Assembly: GCA_013821525.1 (NCBI GenBank) | Contig: JACDGR010000012.1 | Coordinates: 1-23,374, forward strand | Origin: Actinomycetota bacterium | GTDB taxonomy: Bacteria > Actinomycetota > Thermoleophilia > Gaiellales > Gaiellaceae | Direction: 5' to 3' | DNA: 23,374 nt | Shown: piece by piece, positions 7,828-16,257 of the stretch | Position numbering within the stretch: position 1 is the first letter of the stretch | Layout: every line of letters starts with the position of its first letter | Program-made: the position numbers and the translations under genes | The notes under the pieces: generated by a model | The model's input: only the letters and a program-made list of their open reading frames with translations | What the model was told of the DNA's origin: nothing | The model's database searches: none

Positions 7828-7857
7828 ATTGTAGACAAATCACCTTATAGTTGACAA
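7828..7857. promoter_or_regulatory. Divergent promoters with two GntR-type operator-like sites
   Basis: Two copies of the pattern TNGTNNACNA lie 19 bases apart, centre to centre: TTGTAGACAA (7829-7838) and TAGTTGACAA (7848-7857, whose reverse complement is TTGTCAACTA). They cover the predicted promoters. Leftward: -35 TTGTCA (7857 to 7852), 18-base spacer, -10 TACAAT (7833 to 7828). Rightward: -10 TATAGT (7846-7851) with a weak -35 around 7823-7828. The same motif stands before the FCD regulator gene at 20152. Sites of the form GT-NN-AC are known for FCD-type GntR proteins. Binding is inferred. Confidence 0.6.
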
Positions 7858-7872
7858 TCCCGCCATCGTCTC

Positions 7873-7878
7873 AAGGAG
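7873..7878 (+). promoter_or_regulatory. Ribosome-binding site that fixes a TTG start
   Basis: AAGGAG lies six bases before the TTG at 7885. No ATG or GTG stands at a better distance, and the protein reads MKITDVEAIVLR from this TTG, the usual N-terminal strand of enolase-superfamily proteins. This supports TTG as the real start. Confidence 0.7.
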
Positions 7879-7884
7879 TGTGCG

Positions 7885-9009
7885 TTGAAGATCACCGACG
7901 TCGAGGCCATCGTCCTCCGCCAGCCTGCTCTCGACGGGGCGATCGCCGACGGGAGTCAGGACGATCTCGTGATTCGCGTCCACACCGACGAGGGGATCAC
8001 GGGCATCGGCGAGGTCGATTCGGCGCCCGAGGCCGTGCAGGCCCTCATCCAGGCGCCGGGCTCGCACGCAATCGCGAACTCCCTCCACGACCTGCTCGTC
8101 GGCGAGGACCCCCGCGACGTCGAGCGTCTGTGGCAGAAGATGTATCGCGGACTGATCTACATCGGACGCCGTGGGATCGCGTTGCACGCGCTTTCAGGGA
8201 TCGACATCGCACTCTGGGACATCAAGGGCAAGGCCGAGGGAAAGCCGATCTACGAGCTGCTCGGCGGCGCGAGGCGCGACCGCGTGCGTGCGTACGCCTC
8301 GATGTTGATGCCCGACACGCCTGAGGAGACGGCGGAACGCGTGGGCGCGCTCTGCAACGACGGGTTCACCGCTGTCAAGCTCGGGTGGGGGCCGCTCGGC
8401 CAGGACGTGCAGCACGACATCCGCCTCGCGACTGCGGCGAAGGAGGCGGCTGGAAGCTGCGACATTTTGATCGACGCGGGCCTCGGGTACGGCAGCGACG
8501 CGAAGCGTGCGATCGGTGTCGCGCGCGAGCTGGAACAGCTTGGAATCTTCTGGCTCGAGGAGCCGTTCGAGCCGGACGAGTACGAGGCCTACGCCGAGCT
8601 CGCGGACGCCGTCGAGATTCGCGTCGCCGCAGGCGAGCAGGACACGACCGTGTGGGGCTTCCGTGAGCTGATCGAGCGTGGTCACGTCGACCTCGTTCAA
8701 CCAGACGTCACTCGCTGTGGTGGGATCACCGAGCTCCTGCGCATCGCGGAGCTTGCGCGCGGCCGCGGCGTCGAGACGGTGCCGCATGCCTGGAAGAGCG
8801 GGATCATCAAGGCGGCGTCCCTCCACTGCAACGCGGTGCTTCCCGACGCGCTCTTTCAGGAGTACTGCGTCGCGGACACACCCATCAACCAGACGCTGAC
8901 GCAGGAACGGCTGCCGGTGGAGGCGGACGGCACGATCCTCGTCCCGACCGGCCCCGGGCTCGGCGTCACGCTGGACGAAGAAGTTCTCGAGCGCTTCCGC
9001 GTCGGATAA
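7885..9009 (+). CDS. Enolase-superfamily enzyme, mandelate racemase subgroup
   Basis: This is a 374-residue protein with the N-terminal capping domain and a (beta/alpha)7-beta barrel. Metal ligands are Asp197 (LIDAGLG), Glu225 (WLEEPFEP) and Glu251 (AAGEQ). The His-Asp dyad of the mandelate racemase subgroup is present: Asp274 (VQPDV) and His301 (VPHAWKSG), with Glu326 near the C-terminus. On the other face, Lys165 is followed by LGW, so the second Lys of the KxK motif is absent, which is common in the acid-sugar dehydratases of this subgroup. Dehydration of a hydroxy acid is therefore more likely than racemisation. It is the first gene of the rightward operon and begins at a TTG with a good ribosome-binding site. 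The true substrate is unknown. Confidence 0.85.
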   Translation: MKITDVEAIVLRQPALDGAIADGSQDDLVIRVHTDEGITGIGEVDSAPEAVQALIQAPGSHAIANSLHDLLVGEDPRDVERLWQKMYRGLIYIGRRGIALHALSGIDIALWDIKGKAEGKPIYELLGGARRDRVRAYASMLMPDTPEETAERVGALCNDGFTAVKLGWGPLGQDVQHDIRLATAAKEAAGSCDILIDAGLGYGSDAKRAIGVARELEQLGIFWLEEPFEPDEYEAYAELADAVEIRVAAGEQDTTVWGFRELIERGHVDLVQPDVTRCGGITELLRIAELARGRGVETVPHAWKSGIIKAASLHCNAVLPDALFQEYCVADTPINQTLTQERLPVEADGTILVPTGPGLGVTLDEEVLERFRVG

Positions 9010-9020
9010 AGGAGACGAAG

Positions 9021-10336
9021 ATGGCAGTGACAGCAAAGAGCGACACAGCCTCGGGCGGTCTCGCAGCGCGCGCGGCAGCAGTGATCCCTGGCGGGGTCAA
9101 CAGCGGCCAGCGGCGCGTGCCAGGACTCGAGGATCTCGTCATCGCCGCGACGAGCGGGTCGACGTTCACCGACGGTGAGGGCAACACCTACACCGATTAC
9201 CACGCCGCGTTCGGGCCGCCCCTCCTCGGGCACAACGACCCCGACGTCGACGCTGCCGTGGCCGCTACGGCGCGCACGACGGGCCTGATGGGCCTCGGGG
9301 TGACAGAGATCGAGGTCGAGCTTGCCGAGCGCATCGTCGACCTCGTGCCGTCGGTGGAGCAGGTGCTCCTGACGGAGACGGGCAGCGAGGCGACCTTCCA
9401 CGCGATCCGTGTCGCTCGTGCGGCGACCGGCCGGCGGCACATCGTCAAGTTCCAGGGGTGCTACCACGGCTGGCACGACGCGGTCGCGATGAACGTGATC
9501 TCGCTGCCGGAGAACATCGGCCGGCGCGACCCGATCTCGCAGGGAGGAATTCCCGAGGTCACCGAGGCGACGATCGTCTGCCGCTTCAACGACGCCGACG
9601 AGGTCGAGCATGCGCTTGTCGACACGACGTTGCAGCGATCATCCTCGAACCGATCCCACACAATATCGGCGCCGTGCTCCCGCAGCCCGGGTTTCTCGAG
9701 CGGCTGCGCGAGCTCTGTGACGCGCACGGCACAGTCCTCATCTTCGACGAGGTGATCACCGGCTTTCGGCACGCGCTCGGGGGATATCAGTCGATCTGCG
9801 GCGTGCTGCCGGATTTGACGACGATGGGTAAGGCGATGGGGAACGGGTGGCCCATCTCCGCGCTCGGCGGCCGGTCCGAGCTGATGCAGCTCTTCTCGAC
9901 GACACCCGGTCGGCCTGCGTTCTTCGCCGGTACGTTCAACGGCCACCCTCCGACTGCGGCTGCGGCGCTCGCAACGATCGACAAGCTACAGCGCGAGCCC
10001 GTCCACGAGCACGTCTTCGCGCTCGGCGACCGCGCCCGGCAAGGACTGACAGCGCTCTACGAGCGGCTCGGCGTACCAGTTGTGGTCAGCGGTTACGGGT
10101 CGGTCTTCGTGACGTACTTCCTCGAGGGTGACGTGCGCAGCTACGACGACCTCCTCGCAAACGACGTCGACATGTTCGTTGGCTATCGCCGCGAGCTGAT
10201 GAAGCACGGCATCTTCGAATTGCCGTTGAATCTCAAGCGGTCCCATTTCTCGTACGCACACACGGACGAGGATGTCGACCGGCTGCTGGAAGGCACCGAA
10301 GCGGCGGTCGCAGCAGTGCTCCAGGCCTCGGCGTGA
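9021..10336 (+). pseudogene. Class III aminotransferase (GSA aminomutase-like), frameshifted
   Basis: Two overlapping frames together encode one class III PLP aminotransferase of about 438 residues. The first starts at ATG 9021 behind AAGGAG (9009-9014) and carries FPGGVNS-like IPGGVNSG, TGSEAT and CYHGWHD. It is good to about 9620, then turns into nonsense and ends at 9755. The second frame resumes exactly where expected with HDVAAIILEPIPHNIG (from 9623), then FDEVITGF and the PLP-lysine region TTMGKAMGNGWP, and ends normally at 10336. Restoring a single base at about 9621-9626 joins the two without loss. Nothing slippery is seen there. It is either a recent one-base deletion or a sequencing error. 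The closest family look is glutamate-1-semialdehyde aminomutase, but the operon suggests an amino-acid-catabolic transaminase. Confidence 0.85.
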
Positions 10337-11361
10337 CTGCTCCCGCGGTCAGCTGCACGATCGACCTGTCGCAGTCCGGCCGGCAACTGGGACGGCTTCA
10401 GTTCCCGAAGATCACGAACACGGGGGGCTGGGGTGCGAGCTTCGTTCCGATCGCGACGATCGGCAATGGCGATGGCGATGGCCCGACCGTTCTCGTGTCG
10501 GGCGGGAATCACGGGGACGAGTACGAGGGCCAGATCGCGTGCCTCCGGCTAATCCAGGAGATACGCCCTGAAGAGGTGCAGGGGCGGCTGATCGTGATCC
10601 CGGTCATCTCGACGGCCGCATCGAAGAGCTGCACGCGGATGTGGCCGTCGGGCGCGAACTTCAACCGCTCATTCCCCGGCTCGCCGAGCGGCCCGCCGAA
10701 CGAGCAGCTCGCGGACTACTTCACGCGCGTGCTCTTCCCGGCAGCCGACGTCGTGATCGACATGCACTCCGGAGGTCGAACGGCCTGGTTTCTCCCGTGC
10801 TCGCACATGCACGTCGTCGACGACCAGGCGCAGCGCAAGGCGATGCTCGAGGGAATGCAGGCCTGGAACTCGGACTTCCATTTCCTCTACATCGATGTCA
10901 ACGGCCACGGCCTGCTCCCCGTCGAGGCGGAAGATCAGGGGAAGATCGTGATCACGACCGAGCTCGGCGGCGGCGGTCGCGTTCCGGCGCCGGTCCACGA
11001 GCTCGCGTGGAGCGGGCTCACGAATGTGCTTCGTCACGTCGGCGTGCTCGTAGGCGACGTACAGACGCGGGCATCGCTCGGCCTCCCCGAGGCAACGATT
11101 CTCGACGGGCGCGATCCGGCGAATTATGTGATGGCCGACGAGGACGGCATCTTCGAGGGCTTGATAGAGCCCGGAGCCGAGGTCTCCGCAGGCGAGCCGG
11201 TTGCACGCCTCTGGTTCCCGGATCGCATCGATCGCGAGCCGACGGTTCTCGAAGCACCGCTCGACGGCGTGCTCGCCTGCATACGCGCGACGCCTGCGAC
11301 CGAAGCCGGGGACGGCGTCTTCACGGTCGGTCAGCCGATCGAGGCTTCAGCGCTCCTGTGA
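10333..11361 (+). CDS. Succinylglutamate desuccinylase/aspartoacylase family deacylase, DoeB-like (copy 2)
   Basis: This 342-residue zinc deacylase is a paralog of the protein encoded at 6808-7815. The GTG start at 10333 overlaps the stop of the aminotransferase frame. Zinc ligands are His60 and Glu63 in GGNHGDEYEG and His145 in DMHSGG; the catalytic Glu is Glu210 in TTELGGGG. NHGDEYEG and the FLPCSHMH segment look closer to characterised DoeB proteins than copy 1 does. The two copies look alike over nearly their whole length by eye and differ mainly around residues 150-160, where substrate may be contacted. The product of deacylation could feed the aminotransferase encoded just upstream, as in the DoeB-DoeD steps of ectoine degradation. 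That comparison is only an analogy here. Confidence 0.82.
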   Translation: MTAPAVSCTIDLSQSGRQLGRLQFPKITNTGGWGASFVPIATIGNGDGDGPTVLVSGGNHGDEYEGQIACLRLIQEIRPEEVQGRLIVIPVISTAASKSCTRMWPSGANFNRSFPGSPSGPPNEQLADYFTRVLFPAADVVIDMHSGGRTAWFLPCSHMHVVDDQAQRKAMLEGMQAWNSDFHFLYIDVNGHGLLPVEAEDQGKIVITTELGGGGRVPAPVHELAWSGLTNVLRHVGVLVGDVQTRASLGLPEATILDGRDPANYVMADEDGIFEGLIEPGAEVSAGEPVARLWFPDRIDREPTVLEAPLDGVLACIRATPATEAGDGVFTVGQPIEASALL

Positions 11362-12629
11362 GATTCGGCCATCGGACCTTCGCAAGCGTCCGTCGGCATC
11401 GGAACTACCGTCTCTATTTCGCGGGTCAGGCAATCTCTTTCACCGGCACGTGGGTGCAGCAGATCGCTGCGTCCTGGCTCGTTCTCGAGCTGACCCACTC
11501 TCCCGTCGCAGTCGGAGCGCTCGCCCTTGCGCAACTGCTGCCCATTACCGTGCTCGGGCTCTTCATCGGGTCGATCCTCGACCGGTACGAAGTACGCAGA
11601 GTTGCGCTGGCGACGGAAACCGGGCAGCTCGCGATCTCGGCGGCGCTTGCCATCCTGACGCTGTCGGGGTGGATCCATGTCTGGCAGATCTACGCGCTCG
11701 CGGTGCTGCAAGGCATCGCCCAGTCGATCGGCGGCCCGGCCCGGCATGCGCTCGTCTTCCAGATGGTCGGGCCTGAGGACCTGCCGAACGCGATCGGGCT
11801 CAACTCGAGCCTGGGGACAACGGCGCGCGTCGTCGGGCCTGCGATCGGCGGCGGCATCGTCGCCCTTGCGGGCACCGGCGTCGCGTTCGCGATCAACTCC
11901 GGAAGCTTCTTCGCCGAACTGCTGGCGCTCGTGGCGGTCGACGCGACCAAGCTGTACGTCGCACCACGCAACGAGGCCACCTCGGTACTCAGCGGGGCGC
12001 TCGACGCACTGCGCTACGTCGTCGGCTCGGCCCGCGCCGGGATTGCCTTCTTCGGAGTGCTCGTCCTCTCGACCCTGAGCTTCAACCTGAACGTGCTCTT
12101 TCCGCTCCTCGCCGATCGGACGCTGCGCTCCGGCGCACAGACCTTCGGTTTGATCGCCGCGATGTTCGGTCTCGGCGCTCTGGTCGGGGCGCTGGCGTCG
12201 GCGCGGCGCGGCGGCAACAGCCTGCGCTACTTCCTGATCGGCGCGTTCGGCTACGGCGTGCTCGAGTTGGTTCTCGCGCCGCAGACCTCGCTGCTCGTCG
12301 TCTGTGCGCTTCTCATACTCACCGGCTTCTTCTACATCCAGTGGGGAGCGACCGCCCTGACCGCTATCCAGCTCGAGGCGCCCGAGCACCTCCGTGGCCG
12401 TGCCGCGAGCCTTTACTTCTGGGCGTTTCTCGGCGGCGCGCCGGTTGGCGGGGTCTTCGCCGGCTGGCTCGTCTCGATCGGCGGAACGCGCCTCGCCTTC
12501 TTCGTCGCCGGGACGATCGCCGTCCTGACCTCGCTGGTGGGGTGGGTCAGGCTCGCTGTCAGCGGTGGAGGCTCATACGCTTCGGCACTTCCGTTCGCGC
12601 TCCGCGGGCGTCGGAGGCAGCTGCGTTGA
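11358..12629 (+). CDS. Major facilitator superfamily transporter, EntS-like
   Basis: This 423-residue integral membrane protein starts at a GTG (11358-11360) that overlaps the stop of the preceding deacylase gene. It shows 10-12 hydrophobic segments, beginning with YRLYFAGQAISFTGTWVQQI, a start typical of the MFS_3 group that includes the enterobactin exporter EntS. The loop after the second helix has GSILDRYEVRRVALATE, the MFS signature (G...DR..RR). It is the last gene of the rightward operon and converges on the threonine-aldolase-like gene across 27 bases without a convincing terminator hairpin. Members of this group are mostly proton-driven exporters, so it may expel a pathway product or a toxic analogue. 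The substrate is not predictable from sequence. Confidence 0.85.
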   Translation: MRFGHRTFASVRRHRNYRLYFAGQAISFTGTWVQQIAASWLVLELTHSPVAVGALALAQLLPITVLGLFIGSILDRYEVRRVALATETGQLAISAALAILTLSGWIHVWQIYALAVLQGIAQSIGGPARHALVFQMVGPEDLPNAIGLNSSLGTTARVVGPAIGGGIVALAGTGVAFAINSGSFFAELLALVAVDATKLYVAPRNEATSVLSGALDALRYVVGSARAGIAFFGVLVLSTLSFNLNVLFPLLADRTLRSGAQTFGLIAAMFGLGALVGALASARRGGNSLRYFLIGAFGYGVLELVLAPQTSLLVVCALLILTGFFYIQWGATALTAIQLEAPEHLRGRAASLYFWAFLGGAPVGGVFAGWLVSIGGTRLAFFVAGTIAVLTSLVGWVRLAVSGGGSYASALPFALRGRRRQLR

Positions 12630-12656
12630 CGGCGCGCCGCTGGGTTAGCACGCCGC

Positions 12657-13721
12657 CTACAGGTCGCCGGTGAGCCCAGCGTTTCTCGAAGAGGCGATCG
12701 CTTCCTCGAGAATGGCCGCGGCCCGGGCGGGCGAGTCGTCGGTGACGTGCCGGTGGGTCACGAGCCGCAGCTCGTCCATTGCGAGCACCATCGTCCGCAA
12801 GCCGCGACGCTCGAGCTCGGCTGCTACTCGTTGCGCGTCATCGACGTGAAGGCGCACGATGTTCATCTGGACGAGCGCGACGTCGACCGATGCGCCGTCG
12901 ACAGCGTCGAGCCGTGACGCAAGCTCGCGCGCACGGCGGTTGTCGACTGCGGCTTGGGGAATCATCGTCCGCAGTGCGACAAGGCCGGCGGCCGCGAGGA
13001 TCCCGGCCTGGTGGCCGGGACTGCCGCCGACACGTCGCAGGTTGATACGCGCTCCGCCGATGAAATCCTCGCTGCCGACGAGAACAGCGCCGCCCGGCGC
13101 GCTCAGGCTCTTGTTCAGGTTGAAGACGGCGCTGTCGAACGGAGCCATCACCACGTGCGGGTCTTCGTTGAGCGCCGCCGTCGAGTTGAAGATCCGCGCG
13201 GCGTCCAGGTGCGTTCGGGCGCCGTGCTGTTGCGCGATGGCGGCGATCGCGCCGAGATACGCGGCTCCGAGCGCCACCCCGCCTGAGAAGTTGTGGGAGC
13301 TCTCGAGGCACACGAGACTCGTCTGCGGTAGATGCCCCAACCACGCCCGGTCGATTGCGTCCCGCACCCGATCAGGATTCATCCGTCCGTCGACACTCTC
13401 GACGAGCCGCGGGAAGAGACCGCAGACGTGCGCGATTCCCCATTCCTCGCTCCAGGCGATGTGGGAAGCGCCGTCGAGGATCACCTGGTCGCCGCGGCGC
13501 GCGTGCGTCATCAACGCGAGGAGGTTGCCGAGCGAACCCGACTGGAGGAGCAGCGCGGACTGCTTCCCCGCGAGGGCGGCGGCCTCCGCCTCGAGCTCGC
13601 TCACATTCGGATCCTCTCCGGCGTGCGCCCAGCCGAGGCGCGCGCTCCTCATCGCCTCCCACATCTCTTCGGTCGGCAGCGTGATCGCGTCGCTGCGTAG
13701 GTCGAGCGCAAGATCGCTCAT
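12657..13721 (-). CDS. Threonine aldolase-family PLP enzyme (beta-eliminating lyase fold)
   Basis: This is a 354-residue fold-type I PLP enzyme. I chose the ATG at 13719-13721, giving MSDLALDLRSDAITLPTEEM, which matches the N-terminal D.RSD..T.PT.EM of the family. A GTG six codons upstream is possible. His87 (GASHI) stacks on the cofactor, Asp173 and Arg176 lie in HLDAARIFN, and Lys204 in NLNKSLSAPGG binds PLP. Family members split L-threonine or L-allo-threonine, or other beta-hydroxy amino acids, into glycine and an aldehyde. It is the last gene of the leftward transport operon, 37 bases behind the D-aminoacylase stop. It may break down a beta-hydroxy amino acid released by that enzyme; this is inference. 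Confidence 0.83.
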   Translation of the reverse strand: MSDLALDLRSDAITLPTEEMWEAMRSARLGWAHAGEDPNVSELEAEAAALAGKQSALLLQSGSLGNLLALMTHARRGDQVILDGASHIAWSEEWGIAHVCGLFPRLVESVDGRMNPDRVRDAIDRAWLGHLPQTSLVCLESSHNFSGGVALGAAYLGAIAAIAQQHGARTHLDAARIFNSTAALNEDPHVVMAPFDSAVFNLNKSLSAPGGAVLVGSEDFIGGARINLRRVGGSPGHQAGILAAAGLVALRTMIPQAAVDNRRARELASRLDAVDGASVDVALVQMNIVRLHVDDAQRVAAELERRGLRTMVLAMDELRLVTHRHVTDDSPARAAAILEEAIASSRNAGLTGDL

Positions 13722-13758
13722 GGCTGTGCGCGTGAGCACCGGTCGCGGGGTGGCTCGC

Positions 13759-15360
13759 CTACGCCCGTGAGAGATGCCTGCCCGGCTTCGCGCGCGTATG
13801 CTCGCCGTCTGCGACGACGGGTACGCCGTTCACGAGCACGTGGTCGACCCCGCGCACGTAGTTGACTGGGTCCTGCAGCGTCGAGCCGTCCTCCAGCTGA
13901 TCCAGGTCGATGACTACGACGTCGGCCGCACGCCCGGCCTCGAGGCGACCGCGGTCGCGCAGCCGGAAGTGTTCGGCCGGCATGGAGGTCATCTTGCGAA
14001 TCGCTTCCTCGAGCGAGAGTGACTTCAACTCGCCGACGTGGCGTGTGAGGTAGTGCACGTGACCGGCGAAGCAGACGGGATGAGCGGTGACGGCGGCGAG
14101 CGGACTGTTGATCGCGCTCGTGAAGCCGTCGACTCCGAGTGAGATGAGGGGATGCGTGATCATCTCCGTCAGGTGCTCGTCTGTAAAGAGCTCACCGATC
14201 AGCAGGATGCTCTCGAGCGCCTCGCCGGAGGCGGCGAGGATGTCGAAGTAGCAATCCCACTGATCCTTACCCATCAGCGCAGCGATCTCGTTGAAGTCCT
14301 TGCCCTCGAGCTCGGGGAACTCCTGCGAGGACTGGAGGCGCGCGCGGTGCCACTCGCCGCGGTGGATGAAGCGCCAGTAGCGATCGCATTCGTTCCGCAG
14401 CCGTGCGCGCACCGCTTCGTCACGCAATCGCACGCACGCCTGTACAGGCCCGCCGTCCATCACCCACTGCGGCAGGATCCCGGCCATCTGTCCGAGCCCG
14501 TCGCGGAAGGGCGTCGTGTCCGCCAGCACATCGAGTCCCTCGACCTCGCGAGCGGTCTGCATCGTGTCGACCGCGCGCTGCCACGCCCCAGGCGCCGCAC
14601 CCGTCCGGTTGCGGACGTTGAGATGCGAGATCTCGCCGCTCGTCCCGCCCTCGCGCATGATCTGCAGGAACTCCTCAATCGACGCCTGGAGCTCCGTATC
14701 GCGGTTGCGAATATGGCTCGTGTAATACCCGCCGTACTCGCCGACCACTCGGTTCAGCCGAATGAGCTCCTCGGTCGGCGCCAGACGCCCCGGATTGAAC
14801 TCGAGCCCAGTTGAGAGGCCGAGCGCGCCCGCATGCATCGCCTCGCGCACGAAGCCCTCCATGGCCCTCATCTCCTGCTCGGTCGCAAGGGGCGAGAACA
14901 CGCCCGCGGCGTAGCGCACGGTGTTGTGCCCGACGAACCACGCCAGGTTCTGGCTGTGCCCTTGACGGGACAGCCAGGAGAGGTGGCTTGCGAAGGACGA
15001 CCAGTCGATCGGTCCGTCGTAGGCGAACATGTGCATGCGCGCGGCGATGAAGTGCTGCGACGCTTCGGTGACCGGCGCGTACGTCCAGCCGCAGTTGCCG
15101 ACGACCTCCGTCGTCACACCCTGCCGGATCGTGCTCTCGGCGGTCGGGTTCGCGAGGATCGACCAGTCGGAGTGGCTATGGGGGTCGACGAACCCGGGGC
15201 AGACGACGCGGCCCGCCGCCTCGATCACCCGGGTGGCGCGATGGCCGTTCACCGGGCCGACATGCTCGATCCTTCCGTTCGCGATCGCGACGTCCCCGCG
15301 GAACGGAGGCTTTCCGCTCCCGTCGACGATCCACCCGTCGCGAACGAGGAGGTCGGTCAT
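13759..15360 (-). CDS. N-acyl-D-amino-acid deacylase family amidohydrolase
   Basis: This 533-residue amidohydrolase-superfamily protein resembles D-aminoacylases, which hydrolyse N-acyl-D-amino acids to a D-amino acid and an acid. It has the small beta-sandwich start (MTDLLVRDGWIVDGSGKPP), the metal motif HSHSD with His61 and His63, GNCG with Cys90 (this subgroup uses a Cys where others have carboxylated Lys), His216 (YTSHIRNRD), His246 (ISHLNVRN) and Asp411. The family usually reads GSDG at the last site; here it is GVDG, with the key Asp kept. The C-terminal sandwich follows (GRAADVVVIDLDQ). No signal peptide is seen. Its ATG follows directly on the permease stop codon, so it is in the same operon and probably acts on the imported compound in the cytoplasm. 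Confidence 0.85.
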   Translation of the reverse strand: MTDLLVRDGWIVDGSGKPPFRGDVAIANGRIEHVGPVNGHRATRVIEAAGRVVCPGFVDPHSHSDWSILANPTAESTIRQGVTTEVVGNCGWTYAPVTEASQHFIAARMHMFAYDGPIDWSSFASHLSWLSRQGHSQNLAWFVGHNTVRYAAGVFSPLATEQEMRAMEGFVREAMHAGALGLSTGLEFNPGRLAPTEELIRLNRVVGEYGGYYTSHIRNRDTELQASIEEFLQIMREGGTSGEISHLNVRNRTGAAPGAWQRAVDTMQTAREVEGLDVLADTTPFRDGLGQMAGILPQWVMDGGPVQACVRLRDEAVRARLRNECDRYWRFIHRGEWHRARLQSSQEFPELEGKDFNEIAALMGKDQWDCYFDILAASGEALESILLIGELFTDEHLTEMITHPLISLGVDGFTSAINSPLAAVTAHPVCFAGHVHYLTRHVGELKSLSLEEAIRKMTSMPAEHFRLRDRGRLEAGRAADVVVIDLDQLEDGSTLQDPVNYVRGVDHVLVNGVPVVADGEHTRAKPGRHLSRA

Positions 15361-16257
15361 CTACTTCTTGGTAGCGACGTCGCCGACGCCGCCACCGACA
15401 CGCGGATCCAGTACGTCCCGCAGTCCGTCACCGAGGAAATTGAACCCGAGCACCACAACCATGATCGCGAGGCCGGGGAAGATCGACATCCAGATGCTCT
15501 GGTCGATGTAACTGCGTGCCGTTTGCAGCATGTTCCCCCACGCGGCTTCGGGCGGTTGTGTGCCGAGGCCAAGAAACGAGAGGGCGGCCTCAGTGAGGAT
15601 CGCCGTCGAGAAGTACAGCGTCGTGAGCACGATCAGCGGCGCAATGACGTTAGGGAGGACGTGGCGTAGCATGATCCGAAGGTGCCCGCCACCGAGGGCA
15701 CGCGCCGACTCGATGAACGGGAAGCCCATCACCTCCAGGACAGCGGCGCGCACGACGCGGGCGAACGCGGGGATGATGATGACCCCGATCGCGAGCATCG
15801 CGTTGCGGCGACTCGCGCCGAGAAGGCCCGCGATTACGATCGCGAGCACGAGGCCCGGGAACGCGAAAAGGATGTCGATGATTCGCATCAACGCCAGGTC
15901 GAGAAACCCCCCGAAGTATCCCGCGAGGAGGCCGATCAGCGTTCCGACCACGAGGGCGATCGAGATCGCGACGAGCCCCACCTCGAGTGAGACCTGCGAA
16001 CCATGGATGATGCGAGCCAAGGTGTCGCGGCCGAGGTCGTCGGTGCCGAATGGGTGGGCCCAGCTTGGCGCTTCTAGGCGATTGGAAATTGGGTCGTTCG
16101 GATCATTCGTCCAGATGAACCGTCCGAGTACCGCTGTGAGAATGCAGAGAGAAACGATGGCAGCGCCGACGAGTCCGATCGGGTTGCGCCAGCGCGCCGG
16201 GATCAGCTTCCGCCGTGGGACGGCGTGCCAACCCGCGTTTGCGCTTGCAGCCGTCAT
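15361..16257 (-). CDS. Dpp/Opp-type ABC transporter permease, DppC-like
   Basis: This 298-residue inner-membrane subunit belongs to a peptide/nickel-type importer. The ATG at 16255-16257 overlaps the stop of the upstream permease gene; the open frame continues further upstream but only antisense-like, basic sequence lies there. A cytoplasmic N-terminus leads into the first membrane helix (GLVGAAIVSLCILTAVLG), then the periplasmic-side HPFGTDDLGRDTLARIIHGSQVSL typical of DppC/OppC. The EAA loop that contacts the ATPases reads ESARALGGGHLRIMLRHVLPN. Six helices in total fit the family. It pairs with the DppB-like subunit and the ATPases encoded at 20829-22873. The following gene starts at the base after its stop. 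Confidence 0.9.
   Translation of the reverse strand: MTAASANAGWHAVPRRKLIPARWRNPIGLVGAAIVSLCILTAVLGRFIWTNDPNDPISNRLEAPSWAHPFGTDDLGRDTLARIIHGSQVSLEVGLVAISIALVVGTLIGLLAGYFGGFLDLALMRIIDILFAFPGLVLAIVIAGLLGASRRNAMLAIGVIIIPAFARVVRAAVLEVMGFPFIESARALGGGHLRIMLRHVLPNVIAPLIVLTTLYFSTAILTEAALSFLGLGTQPPEAAWGNMLQTARSYIDQSIWMSIFPGLAIMVVVLGFNFLGDGLRDVLDPRVGGGVGDVATKK

Noticed and set aside
9611..9640. Programmed ribosomal frameshift in the aminotransferase gene.
   Set aside because: No slippery heptamer, internal Shine-Dalgarno sequence or obvious stem is seen there, and the family has no known programmed shift.
6808..11361. A standard ectoine degradation (doe) operon.
   Set aside because: The deacylases and aminotransferase recall DoeB and DoeD, but no M24-type ectoine hydrolase, no AsnC-type regulator and no ectoine transporter genes are present.
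12630..12656. Possible bidirectional terminator between the MFS and threonine-aldolase-like genes.
   Set aside because: G+C-rich bases can pair only imperfectly and no T tract follows on either strand.
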